The notes below the pieces were generated by a model. The model ran no database searches. It was not told the origin of the DNA and saw nothing but the letters and a program-made list of their open reading frames with translations. A stretch of 64,000 bases of DNA, taken from NCBI GenBank assembly GCA_019749805.1, contig JAIEPH010000062.1:45911-109910 (forward strand). Direction: 5' to 3'. Origin of the DNA: Mycobacteriaceae bacterium. GTDB lineage: Bacteria; Actinomycetota; Actinomycetes; Mycobacteriales; Mycobacteriaceae. Below, in pieces: positions 10,516 through 19,405 of the stretch; the stretch's first letter is position 1; the number at the start of each line of letters is the position of its first letter. The translations under genes were made by a program, and so were the position numbers.

Positions 10516-10666
10516 TCGTGGAAGACGACGTTGTCCTCGATCGCGTGCAGGACGTGCGGGCAGCCAGCTCCAGGGCCTCGTCGACGTGGTCGCGGGGCAC
10601 CGGTCGGTCGCGCTGGAACATGCGAATCGAGCGGCGGTCGGTGACGGCCGTTTCGACGTCGCACAT
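10514..10666 (-). pseudogene. truncated nitroreductase N-terminus
   Basis: SD-like AGGAGGAG then ATG at 10666, MCDVETAVTDRRSIRMFQRDRPVPRDHVDEALELAAR (nitroreductase N-terminus), then coding sense is lost. Confidence 0.6.
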
Positions 10667-10735
10667 GGTGCTCCTCCTGCCGCGGCGGGGGCAGGTGGAG
10701 CGTATGCGACCATTGGTGCCGCGAAACTGTGAGCA

Positions 10736-10809
10736 GGGGCGGTAGCTCAGTTGGTTAGAGCCGCGGACTCATAATCCGTTGGTCGCGGGTTCGAGCCCCG
10801 CCCGCCCCA
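10736..10809 (+). tRNA. tRNA with CAT anticodon (tRNA-Met; Ile2 not excluded)
   Basis: Acceptor GGGGCGG pairs with CCGCCCC; D-stem GCTC/GAGC; anticodon arm GCGGA-CTCATAA-TCCGT; T-arm GCGGG-TTCGAGC-CCCGC. Confidence 0.95.
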
Positions 10810-10853
10810 CAGCGAATTTTGTGCGATGTCGGTTGAACCTTGACGCTCGCTTG

Positions 10854-10922
10854 ATGAGGGAGTTGAGCGTGGCCGAGCAGAGGTATCAGGCCGTGTGGGC
10901 GGTGATCGGCGTCCATCACTGA
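10854..10922 (+). pseudogene. N-terminal stub of an IS481-family transposase
   Basis: ATG AGG GAG TTG AGC GTG GCC GAG CAG... encodes MRELSVAEQRYQAVWAVIGVHH*, resembling the start of mycobacterial IS481-type transposases, then stop. Confidence 0.6.
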
Positions 10923-10991
10923 CCAAAGTCGTGCTCACCTGACGGTCCGGGCGCACAATGGAGGTGTACGTCTGAAACCTGGGGAGCCGCG

Positions 10992-11459
10992 ATGAGCGAG
11001 CAACTGTACGACTATTTCGGTGCGATCTTCCAGCGGTACTTCAGACCCGCCCTCGATGCGTATCCGCGAACGGGTGGAGCACTCGTCGAAAGCTTGTTCA
11101 CGCTGACTGATGACGTCCCGGATCGATTGGCACAGAGCCGGCGTGTCGCAATCGCATGGGGCACAGCAGAGAGCCCGGACGCCAGGTTTACCTCGGAACT
11201 CTTCGTGATCACCCAACACGGGTTGATGTATGCCGCCGGGTTCAACGAGTCGCGCCGGGCGCTGTATTACTTGGCCACGCCGCCCGCATTGTTCGATCCG
11301 TTCGTCGATCAGGTTGACACCGCCGAACTGCCGGAGGGCGCGATAGTCGCGGTGGACAGTCGGTTCGGCCGCGATCTCGCATCAGCGCATCCCATGGACG
11401 CCGCGCTTCGCCGGATACTCGATGACCACCTGGCGCTCCGGGTGGATCTGCCCGCGTAG
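10992..11459 (+). CDS. hypothetical protein (155 aa)
   Basis: ORF with good codon usage, ATG after a GGGGAG-like RBS; no family recognised. Confidence 0.6.
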   Translation: MSEQLYDYFGAIFQRYFRPALDAYPRTGGALVESLFTLTDDVPDRLAQSRRVAIAWGTAESPDARFTSELFVITQHGLMYAAGFNESRRALYYLATPPALFDPFVDQVDTAELPEGAIVAVDSRFGRDLASAHPMDAALRRILDDHLALRVDLPA

Positions 11460-11599
11460 CTATTTCTTCGCGGCGGCCGGTTGTGTCCGGTGGCGTTTTG
11501 GTCCGCTGGGCACCTTGCCGCACCCTGCCCAGCGGAGGACGATGTAACCCGACGGCAGCGCCGTCGTGACGCTGCCCCGTCATCACGAGGAGGCAGATT

Positions 11600-12220
11600 A
11601 TGTACGCGAGAACGACCACCCTTCGATCAAACAGAGATTCCATCGACGCGGGTATCGCCAATGTCCGCGACCATGCGATGTCCGAGCTGCAGGGCATCGA
11701 CGGCTATGTCGGTCTTTCGTTGTTGGTCGACCGGACATCGGGGCGCTGCATCGCCACCACCGCCTGGGAGACCGAGGAGGCGATGCGCGCCAGCGACGAC
11801 GCGGCACGGGAGATTCGTCAACGCGCCGCGGAGGCGTTCGGCGGCGAACCGGACGTCGCCGAATGGGAGATCGCGGTCCTACACCGTGATCATCAGTCCC
11901 GTGAGGGCGCCTGCGTCCGCGCCACCTGGGTCAAGGTGGAGCCCGACCAGATCGAGCGGGGCATCGACATCTTCAAGATGGGTGTGCTGCCCGCACTGGA
12001 CGAACACGAAGGGCTCTGCAGCGCAAGCCTGTTGGTCGACCGTGCGACGGGGCGCGGAGTGTCTTCGGTGGCCTACGACAGCTCCGAAGCACTACAGCAC
12101 AACATGGGCAAGATCGAGGAACTGAGGTCCGCGAGCGCCCGGGAAGCCTCCGCAGAGATCCTCGACGAGTGCAACTTCGAGTTGGCGATCGCCCACCTGC
12201 ACGTTCCCGAGATGGCCTGA
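11600..12220 (+). CDS. hypothetical protein with two repeated dimeric alpha/beta-barrel-like halves
   Basis: RBS GAGGAGG upstream; internal repeat GYVGLSLLVDRTSGRCIATTAWETEEAMRAS / GLCSASLLVDRATGRGVSSVAYDSSEALQHN. Confidence 0.75.
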   Translation: MYARTTTLRSNRDSIDAGIANVRDHAMSELQGIDGYVGLSLLVDRTSGRCIATTAWETEEAMRASDDAAREIRQRAAEAFGGEPDVAEWEIAVLHRDHQSREGACVRATWVKVEPDQIERGIDIFKMGVLPALDEHEGLCSASLLVDRATGRGVSSVAYDSSEALQHNMGKIEELRSASAREASAEILDECNFELAIAHLHVPEMA

Positions 12221-12367
12221 CGACCGACTGCCGCCTATCAGCGTTGCGAGGTCCGACAGCGATCCGAACGTTCTCCGGCTCATTGGGCCTGAGCCCATGA
12301 TTCGATTCTGCTACCGGAATTGAATGGCTAACGACGGCTCTGGGCGCGACAGTCGACCGGTCGTGCG

Positions 12368-12583
12368 TCAGGCGGCAATCACCTGTGGCGCGGGCAGGTA
12401 GGACGCCGACCAGGCGGTGAAGTCGCCTCTGCACTCGCGGGGAGCGCCGATCCGCACGTTGGCAACGGCTTCTCCGGCCCGGCGGGCAAGGATGTGAATC
12501 TCGGCGGTGATGAAATTGTTGATGTGCACGGGATGCATGTGGACCGGTACCGCGACCTCGACGGCCTTCCAGTGACCATTCAT
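12368..12583 (-). CDS. small hypothetical protein (71 aa)
   Basis: ATG at 12583 preceded by GAGAGGA; protein-like composition. Confidence 0.45.
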   Translation of the reverse strand: MNGHWKAVEVAVPVHMHPVHINNFITAEIHILARRAGEAVANVRIGAPRECRGDFTAWSASYLPAPQVIAA

Positions 12584-12820
12584 GACGATGTCCTCTCGCC
12601 TCGGTGAGCGGCGATCGGATTACCGTGACGACGCTGCTCGTGCTTTTCGGCGGCTCTGCAATGCGGGAACCGTTAAGAGCAGTGTTGGTCGCTGATCTTG
12701 GAGGTTTCTAAAGCGCCGAAAACGTCGACTAACTAGTACGCCGCGATGAATCGGGCCTAGGCCGCCCTTCCAGTGTTGGATGCGGCTGGACACGACGATC
12801 TTGCGGTAGATCGTCCGAAT

Positions 12821-12884
12821 GTAGGCCTTGGGTCAGAGCCGCGGGCTCATAATCCATTGGTCGCGGGTTCGAGCCTGGGCAGTG
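12821..12884 (+). pseudogene. degenerate tRNA(CAT) copy
   Basis: 12835-12875 matches tRNA 10757-10797 at 39/41 positions; no pairing 3' acceptor strand. Confidence 0.8.
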
Positions 12885-13298
12885 AACTGAGTGCAGGTCC
12901 TGCGCGGCCGGCAAGTCGCACGCGGTTACTCGACGCTCGAAGTGTCCGACCGCGCTCTTGTCGATGCGCGCCCGATCCGAATCCGAGTGCTGCGTCTGTG
13001 CACACAGCGTTTCGACGGCGGCCAGCCTGGTGCTGGCTGCTTAACACCACAGTTGCACCAGCGGCCGTCTAACAGGGGATAGCGGACCGACTCGAAGTCC
13101 ATTGGACGCAACCTGTCCCATCCCGTGCTGCCTTCAAGGCTAGCGTTTAGTAGGCGAAAACCACAGGGTGGTGAAGCCCCGTTTTCACAGGATTTCGGCA
13201 AGGTCTGAAGGTCAGTCAAGCTGCGAACTTCGGTTGAGCGACCAGGCGTGGGCGGTTACCGCCGGGACGGCTCGTCGTGATCCAAACCCGCCCGGCGT

Positions 13299-14459
13299 TC
13301 ACGGGGTGTTTCGCGCCGCGAAGTGCCGTAGGCGCGCCTCCATCGCCGCCGCGCGTTCGTCCTCGGTGACGCGCCGCGAAGAATCGAAATAGTCGTCGAT
13401 CTCACCGATGTTGATCACCTTGAGAGTGGGAGCTGTGGGTTGCTCGGCGGTGCTCGCCCGCCATGTCACGACGCCGCTCCGATAGCCCCGCGCGTCCAGC
13501 CAATTCCGTACGCCGAAGTCGTGAGCAGACAGCAGGATTCGCACTCGTCCCTCATCGACCAGGGACTGACCCAGATTGAGACTCGTCTGACGCGTCTCGA
13601 TGTCGATCATCTCGCTCCACGCGTTGGTCAGGCAGATGCCCACATAGGGAGCGCCGGGCGGCACCTCGTAGTCGATGACTGCGACCTCGTCGTCGTGCAG
13701 TTCCCAGGCGATCGGGACGAACCACGCACCGGCCATCGCCGACGGCGGCTGCATCGGCGGAATGACGAAGTTCTTCGGCAGTGCGCCGAAGACCCGGGCA
13801 GGAATGTCCTTGACCCACATCGTGAACAGGTCCCGAGACGCCGCGAGGTGCGCCTCGAAGGCGGAGACCGACTGCTCAACCGACGCCGGACCTGCCGGCG
13901 TACCTGGATTCATGCATTCTATGCCGATCGTGCCCTTTTCCTGCGCGTCCCAATCTCCGAACGTCTGATAGCAGCAGAACGAATCCGCACCGGCGGGAAG
14001 CTCGAACCAATTGCCGTCGCCCATCTTCTGTCGACTGAAGTAGATCTCGAACGAGCCGTCCGGCTTGACGACCAAGTCGTCGGCCAACGCCTTGACCGCT
14101 TGCGCCTGGTCGTTTTTGCCCGCGTAGACCCCGAACGTCGTCTGGGCGACAGTGCCGAGCTTTCCGTACACGCGGTAGTCGTGGGCGTCGTCGATGCGCG
14201 CCGACAGGTAGAGCGTGTCCGGGTTGGAATGACCCCAGTTCCACGGTGAGTACTGTGCGTTGATCAACATCGGACGCGCCGGATCGCTGCGCAACTGAAG
14301 ACCCATGTACTGAATGTGGCCAATCATGTGCGGAAGCAACGCGGCGGCCGCGCCCTCGTCGAGATCACCCTGCGCGAGCGCAAGGTCCAGTAGCTCGTCA
14401 TGCAGGCTCCGGAATCGCCCCCAGGCCAAGCGGATCGCGCTACTGGTTTGGTCGCTCAC
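13299..14459 (-). CDS. DUF1214 domain-containing protein
   Basis: DUF1254/1214-like sequence (SPWNWGHSNPDTLYLSARIDDAHDYRVYGKLG, WLDARGYRSGVVTWR). Confidence 0.65.
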   Translation of the reverse strand: MSDQTSSAIRLAWGRFRSLHDELLDLALAQGDLDEGAAAALLPHMIGHIQYMGLQLRSDPARPMLINAQYSPWNWGHSNPDTLYLSARIDDAHDYRVYGKLGTVAQTTFGVYAGKNDQAQAVKALADDLVVKPDGSFEIYFSRQKMGDGNWFELPAGADSFCCYQTFGDWDAQEKGTIGIECMNPGTPAGPASVEQSVSAFEAHLAASRDLFTMWVKDIPARVFGALPKNFVIPPMQPPSAMAGAWFVPIAWELHDDEVAVIDYEVPPGAPYVGICLTNAWSEMIDIETRQTSLNLGQSLVDEGRVRILLSAHDFGVRNWLDARGYRSGVVTWRASTAEQPTAPTLKVINIGEIDDYFDSSRRVTEDERAAAMEARLRHFAARNTP

Positions 14460-15675
14460 GGGTGTCCTCGATTCCGTAGAAGTTGCGGTAGTACTGCAGC
14501 TCCGGCCACAGCTCGTCGATGTCCAGGCCGTAGTCGGCGGCGTCGTAGACGTTGGGCTTGCGGGCGGCCCGGCCCCGCTTCTCCATGAACCGGACCATCT
14601 TCTGCCGGTTCGGTTCGGTGAGCTCGATACCGAAGTGCGCGTAGATCTCCGCGACGCAGGTCATCGGCTCACGCACCATCCGGTCCATCGGGAAATCGAT
14701 GAACTGGGCCGACTTCTCCGCGAACTGCGCACGCAACTCGACGTTGCGCTTGAGCATCTTGGCGGTGCGCCAGCGCATGTATCGACCGTGGTCGTGCCAG
14801 TCGATGTCGTCGGCGGCCATCGCGAAGACCGTGCCAGTGAGCTTGCAACTCGACGCGACAACCTCCGTCGGCTCGCGGTAGGTCGTGACCAGCCGGGCGT
14901 CGGGAAACACGCCGAGGATCTTGTCGATGTTGTCCATGTGCGGCGGAGTCTTCAGCAGCCAGCTCTCCGCGGGACGCAGGCCGCCGCTCTGCATGTACTG
15001 CAGCAGGAGCCGTTGCTCCTCGTAGACCCACGTCCGGTCCTGCTCAGTCAGCCACCGGTCGTAGGTCTGACAGTTGAACATCACGTGGAAGGTCTCGCTG
15101 TGGAATGCGTAGGCGTGCAGCAGTGCGCACTCCTGGGCCTCCCAGGCGCCCATCGGGTGTGCGGCATCGAGATCGGGAGCCAGCGAAAGGCTCCGGTCGA
15201 TCAGCTTCTGACTGCGCTTGATTCGCGGATCGCTCTGCATCGTCGCGGGATTCAGCGGCGGGTGCAGTTCGTCGCACTCCCAGGTGAGGGGATAGCGGAA
15301 GCGGTCGTCCTGGCTCAGTAGGTGATGGGTGATCGTTGTGCCGGTCCGCGGCGCGCCCACGAGGAAGATCGGCTTCTCGATCTTCTCGTCGCGAATCTCG
15401 GGGTGGGTGCGCAGATGTTCGGTGAGCAGCAGTCGTTGGCGGAGCAGGTTGGAGATGTGCGACGTGGCGATGAACCGACCGACCCCGTTCAATCGGTCCT
15501 CGGTCTCGAGGGCGTCGATGAGCCGGTCGAGTCCTTCCTCGAATCGTGGGTCGCCAAAGTCGGTCAGGCCGTTGGCTTGTCGGCTTGCTTTCGCCATGAG
15601 GGCGGGCTTGCTCAGCGTCATCGGGTGCACGCCGATCCGGCGGGCGGCGCGATAAGCCAGATTCAACGCCCGCAT
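14440..15675 (-). CDS. sulfotransferase family protein
   Basis: PAPS-binding-type motif PIFLVGAPRTGTTITHHLL; sulfotransferase_3-like layout. Confidence 0.85.
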   Translation of the reverse strand: MRALNLAYRAARRIGVHPMTLSKPALMAKASRQANGLTDFGDPRFEEGLDRLIDALETEDRLNGVGRFIATSHISNLLRQRLLLTEHLRTHPEIRDEKIEKPIFLVGAPRTGTTITHHLLSQDDRFRYPLTWECDELHPPLNPATMQSDPRIKRSQKLIDRSLSLAPDLDAAHPMGAWEAQECALLHAYAFHSETFHVMFNCQTYDRWLTEQDRTWVYEEQRLLLQYMQSGGLRPAESWLLKTPPHMDNIDKILGVFPDARLVTTYREPTEVVASSCKLTGTVFAMAADDIDWHDHGRYMRWRTAKMLKRNVELRAQFAEKSAQFIDFPMDRMVREPMTCVAEIYAHFGIELTEPNRQKMVRFMEKRGRAARKPNVYDAADYGLDIDELWPELQYYRNFYGIEDTRERPNQ

Positions 15676-15783
15676 TGGCAGGGGTCTCGGCGGTGCGTCG
15701 ATGGCGATGGTGGATCACTCCTCTGCGGCGTAGGCGTCGTTGCACGACGCCCGAGGATGCCCTTTGTCTTGTAGCCGGATTAA

Positions 15784-15804
15784 CATTACGATCTGAACGT
15801 AATG
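15784..15804. promoter_or_regulatory. candidate TetR operator overlapping its start codon
   Basis: Perfect inverted repeat CATTACG-N7-CGTAATG; last 3 nt are the ATG of the regulator. Confidence 0.6.
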
Positions 15805-16413
15805 CGGTCAATCAATCGGTCCAACCAGGATGAACCCGGCGAGACGCGCACCAAAGGCCGGCCGCGCGACACACGCATCGACGACGCGGTGTTGCGCGCG
15901 ACAGTCGAACTGTTGGAGGAGATCGGCTACACGCGATTGACCATCCCCGTGGTGGCGGCCCGCGCCGGTGCGACACCGCCCGCGGTCTACCGCCGGTGGC
16001 CGACGAAGATCGAACTCGTCTACGAGGCCGTGTTCCCGACCCCGCCGACCACCGAATTGCCCCTGACGGGCGGTATCGACGATGCGGTGCGCACGTTGGT
16101 CCGAGCGGCGGTCGCATTGTTCAGCGCGCCCGCAGTACACACCGCCTGGTCGGGGCTCATGGCCGAGTTGCCCTCTGAGCCAGGTCTATCGGCGCGGCTG
16201 CTCGGCAAGCAACAGGACAGCACCTATCTGCGGTTGCAGCGTTTCCTCGACGAGGCGGCGTCGGAAGGGCGTGCCGCGCCGGGGGTCGACGCGCGCGTGC
16301 TCGTCGACATGATCGGTGGCACCGTCTTGATGGCGCTGGCCAACGAACGGGACATCGACGACGCCTGGATTGCGCAGACCTCGGACCTGATCGTCAGGGG
16401 GCTGGCGCGTTGA
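15802..16413 (+). CDS. TetR family transcriptional regulator
   Basis: GRPRDTRIDDAVLRATVELLEEIGYTRLTIPVVAARAGATPPAVYRRWPTK HTH. Confidence 0.9.
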   Translation: MRSINRSNQDEPGETRTKGRPRDTRIDDAVLRATVELLEEIGYTRLTIPVVAARAGATPPAVYRRWPTKIELVYEAVFPTPPTTELPLTGGIDDAVRTLVRAAVALFSAPAVHTAWSGLMAELPSEPGLSARLLGKQQDSTYLRLQRFLDEAASEGRAAPGVDARVLVDMIGGTVLMALANERDIDDAWIAQTSDLIVRGLAR

Positions 16414-16436
16414 CAATGGCGGCCGGGTGCGTCTGG

Positions 16437-17399
16437 CTACTGCGGATGGTCGGCCAGGTAGACCTGGACCGGGATCGGCGTCGTCGAGACGTAGCCGATC
16501 GGCAGCAGGACGTCACCGGCGGTCGTGCGGTAGTAGACATCCCACCGGTAGTAGCCGGCGAACGCGGCGGGGTCGGCCGCCAGGACCTCGGCGTAGTCGT
16601 GGACTGCACGCACGTATCGATCCGAGTTGTTGTACCGGAAGATCGCGTTGTCGGGATTGCCGGCGAAGTTGTTGGCGGCCAGGTAGCGACCCGCCGCCAT
16701 GATGCTGTCCCGCAGTGAGTGGATGTCGCCGCCGTCACCGTAGGCCTCGAACGTGGACGGCAGGAACTGCATAGGGCCCTGTGCGCCGGCAGTGCTGGTG
16801 CCTTCGATGCTGCCGAAGCGGGTCTCGATGAGATGTATCGAAGCCAGGTAGTTCCAGGGGACGCCGGTGGCCGCCTCGGCTTCGCGATAGTGAGCCATCA
16901 ACGCGTCCGCCGGAGCCGGTGCGACGATCCGCCACGCGGGAACGGTGTCCTTCACCTCGGTCATCGGATACAGCTGACGCCGAGCGTCGACGTTGCGGTC
17001 ATACGTCGCGGCGAGCTCCGGCGGAATCCGAGGACGGATGATCGGATCCCAGTCGGGGGTGCGTCCGATCGTCCGATAGGCGGCCTGCTGACGGCGGGCG
17101 GCCGACGTGAGCGCCGGTTCCGGCGTCGACGGGTTACGCAGCGTCCGCTCGTCGGCCACCAGATCGTCGGCCAGCTGCGCCGGATCGGACGAGATCTTCG
17201 GTTGCGCCCCAGCGGGCGCCGCTGGCGGACCCGGCGGCGTCGGCTGGTCCATCGTCTGCACGGGGACGGTGGTGGGTGCGGACGTCGGGGCAGGTGACGG
17301 CTCCGGTGGAGCGCTCTGCGTGCAGCCGGCGAGTACGCACACCGCGGCCGCCGCCGCGGCCGCACAGCTGAGCAACGTCCGTAGCTGTTGTCCGCTCAC
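16437..17399 (-). CDS. lytic transglycosylase (SLT-type) lipoprotein
   Basis: Lipobox VLAGC; SLT motif LIETRFGSIEGTSTAGAQGPMQFLPSTFEAYGDGGDI. Confidence 0.85.
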   Translation of the reverse strand: MSGQQLRTLLSCAAAAAAAVCVLAGCTQSAPPEPSPAPTSAPTTVPVQTMDQPTPPGPPAAPAGAQPKISSDPAQLADDLVADERTLRNPSTPEPALTSAARRQQAAYRTIGRTPDWDPIIRPRIPPELAATYDRNVDARRQLYPMTEVKDTVPAWRIVAPAPADALMAHYREAEAATGVPWNYLASIHLIETRFGSIEGTSTAGAQGPMQFLPSTFEAYGDGGDIHSLRDSIMAAGRYLAANNFAGNPDNAIFRYNNSDRYVRAVHDYAEVLAADPAAFAGYYRWDVYYRTTAGDVLLPIGYVSTTPIPVQVYLADHPQ

Positions 17400-17520
17400 C
17401 GCCCGAGTCTGTCAGGAATCGATGTCGACCGTGTCGGCTGCGTGGATGTCGTATCGGCGGTGCCGCCGATCGTCTTGGTTGTAGGAATGAAGTGCATCCC
17501 GACAACGAGGGGAGTCAGCG

Positions 17521-17871
17521 GTGAAATATGTGCTGCTGTTCGTCGAGACCGAAGAATTCGCCAACGACATGGTGGCGTTGGGCGCCACCGAGCGTGAGCG
17601 AGCGCACGCTCGCGTCAACGAGTGGTTCGCCACCCACGCGGACAAGCTGCGTGGTGGCAGCAGACTCAAGTCACCCGAGACCGCCACGACCGTGCGACTC
17701 GATCGCGGCGAACCGGTGATCGTCGACGGGCCATTCGTCGAGGGCAAAGAGGTCGTCAGCGGCTATCTCGAGATCGAGGTCGCGAACCTGGACGAGGCGC
17801 TGCGCGTGGTCAAGACGTGGCCGGGGTGCCCGGTTGTCGAGATCCGTCCCATCGAATTCGAGGCCGTGTGA
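17521..17871 (+). CDS. YCII/DGPF-family protein
   Basis: MKYVLLFVETEEFANDM...VIVDGPFVEGKEVVSGYLEIEVANLDEALRVVKTWPG. Confidence 0.85.
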   Translation: MKYVLLFVETEEFANDMVALGATERERAHARVNEWFATHADKLRGGSRLKSPETATTVRLDRGEPVIVDGPFVEGKEVVSGYLEIEVANLDEALRVVKTWPGCPVVEIRPIEFEAV

Positions 17872-19068
17872 GTGAGTGAGGCGGTCTCGGCCAGGTTGGC
17901 CGGTGTGGTGCGAGAACATGCGGGCCGGCTGGCCGCGTCGCTGATGCACGTGACTGGCGACTTCGCCGCCGCCGAAGATCTGGTGCAGGACGCCGTGCTT
18001 GCGGCACTGCGACACTGGCCGGTCGACGGGATTCCTGAGCGTCCCGATGCCTGGCTGTTCACCGTTGCGCGGCGCCGGGGCCTCGACTCGCTCCGGCGCG
18101 ATGCCAACTACCTGGGAAAGCTGGCGCAGCTGGAGTGGCCGGCCCAGCCGCAGCCCGACGAGCGGCTGCGGCTGATCTTCACCTGCTGTCACCCGGCACT
18201 TCCGCAGGAGGCGCAGATCGCCCTCACCCTACGTGTCGTCTGCGGTATGACCACGGCCCAGATCGCGCGTGCGTTCCTGGTACCGGAAACGACGATGGCA
18301 CAACGGATTACGCGCGCCAAGCGAAAGATCACGGAGGCGGGGATCCCGTACCGAATCCCGGTCGGCGACGAGTTGGCGGCGCGCCTGGCGGGCGTCCTCG
18401 CGGTGATCTATCTGCTGTTCAACGAGGGCTATTTGGGCACCGCCGAGCAGGTGCATTCGCGTAGCCTCGTTGACGATGCGGAGTGGCTGGCGGCGCTGCT
18501 TCACACTCTAATGCCCGCCGAGCCCGAGGTGGCGGGTCTGCTGGCGCTGATCCGGCTGCACCGTGCACGTATGGCGGCGCGATTCGACGTCGACGGTCAC
18601 CTTGTCCTGTTGCCACAGCAGGACCGATCGTTGTGGGACGGTGCTGCGATTGCACAGGCGAGCCGAATATTGACCCGCGCCGCCCAACGGCAGCGTCCCG
18701 GCCCCTATCAACTGCAGGCCGCGATCATCGCCTGCCATGCCGAAGCCGAATCGTGGGAGCACACCGACTGGGAGCAGATCCTGCTTCTGTACGACATGCT
18801 GCTTCACCTCGCCCCGTCGCCGGTGACGCGGCTGCACCGCAGCATCGCGCTCCGCTTTCTCTCGGGAGCAGAAGCGGCGATGACTGAACTCGACACGCTC
18901 GCAGGAGAACTCGACCGCTTTCACCTCTACCACGCGACCCGCGCCGACCTGCTGCGCGAACTCGGCCGGTTCGAAGAGTCCAGGGATTCTGATCGTCGCG
19001 CTCTCGCGCTGACGGCTAACCCCGCCGAACAAGAACTGCTCCAGCGCCGCATCGCGTGGACCCACTGA
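17872..19068 (+). CDS. RNA polymerase sigma factor, ECF42-like with long C-terminal extension
   Basis: Sigma2/sigma4 regions (AAEDLVQDAVLAALRHWP, QIALTLRVVCGMTTAQIARAFLVPETTMAQRITRAKRKI) plus about 200 aa helical C-terminus; adjacent to YCII. Confidence 0.9.
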   Translation: MSEAVSARLAGVVREHAGRLAASLMHVTGDFAAAEDLVQDAVLAALRHWPVDGIPERPDAWLFTVARRRGLDSLRRDANYLGKLAQLEWPAQPQPDERLRLIFTCCHPALPQEAQIALTLRVVCGMTTAQIARAFLVPETTMAQRITRAKRKITEAGIPYRIPVGDELAARLAGVLAVIYLLFNEGYLGTAEQVHSRSLVDDAEWLAALLHTLMPAEPEVAGLLALIRLHRARMAARFDVDGHLVLLPQQDRSLWDGAAIAQASRILTRAAQRQRPGPYQLQAAIIACHAEAESWEHTDWEQILLLYDMLLHLAPSPVTRLHRSIALRFLSGAEAAMTELDTLAGELDRFHLYHATRADLLRELGRFEESRDSDRRALALTANPAEQELLQRRIAWTH

Positions 19069-19084
19069 AAAGGAGACAGAGACG

Positions 19085-19405
19085 ATGACCGACATCTCGC
19101 GACTGCACCACGCGCTCGTCGATCGCGTCCTCGGCAGCGGCGGGACGGCGCCGCTCCCGATGCGCCGCGCGGCGTTCGAGGCCGCAGGCCTGGGCGAGCC
19201 GTTGCAGTCGCTGGTCGACAAGGTGGCTCGCTACGCCGACCGAGTCAGCGACGACGACTTCGACGCCGCCCGCGCCCACGGGCTGAGCGAAGACCAAGTT
19301 TTCGAGATCGTCGTGTGCGCCGCGATTGGCCAGGCGGACCGCCAATACACCCGCGCGCTCGCGGCGTTGGCTGCCGCCACCGGCGAAACCGGCGGCTCCC
19401 GATGA
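19085..19405 (+). CDS. CMD/AhpD-like small protein
   Basis: 106 aa helical protein preceded by GGAGACAGAGACG; ATGA overlap with next gene. Confidence 0.5.
   Translation: MTDISRLHHALVDRVLGSGGTAPLPMRRAAFEAAGLGEPLQSLVDKVARYADRVSDDDFDAARAHGLSEDQVFEIVVCAAIGQADRQYTRALAALAAATGETGGSR

Noticed and set aside
10747-10956. Minus ORF ending GRGSNPRPTDYESAALTN
   Set aside because: This is the antisense translation of the tRNA, not a protein; the similar SNPRPMDYEPAAL in 12729..12914 only helped reveal the tRNA relic.
13080-13130. tRNA-like stretch GGACCGACTCGAAGTCCATTGGACG
   Set aside because: No complete cloverleaf could be drawn; acceptor and T-arm pairing are absent.
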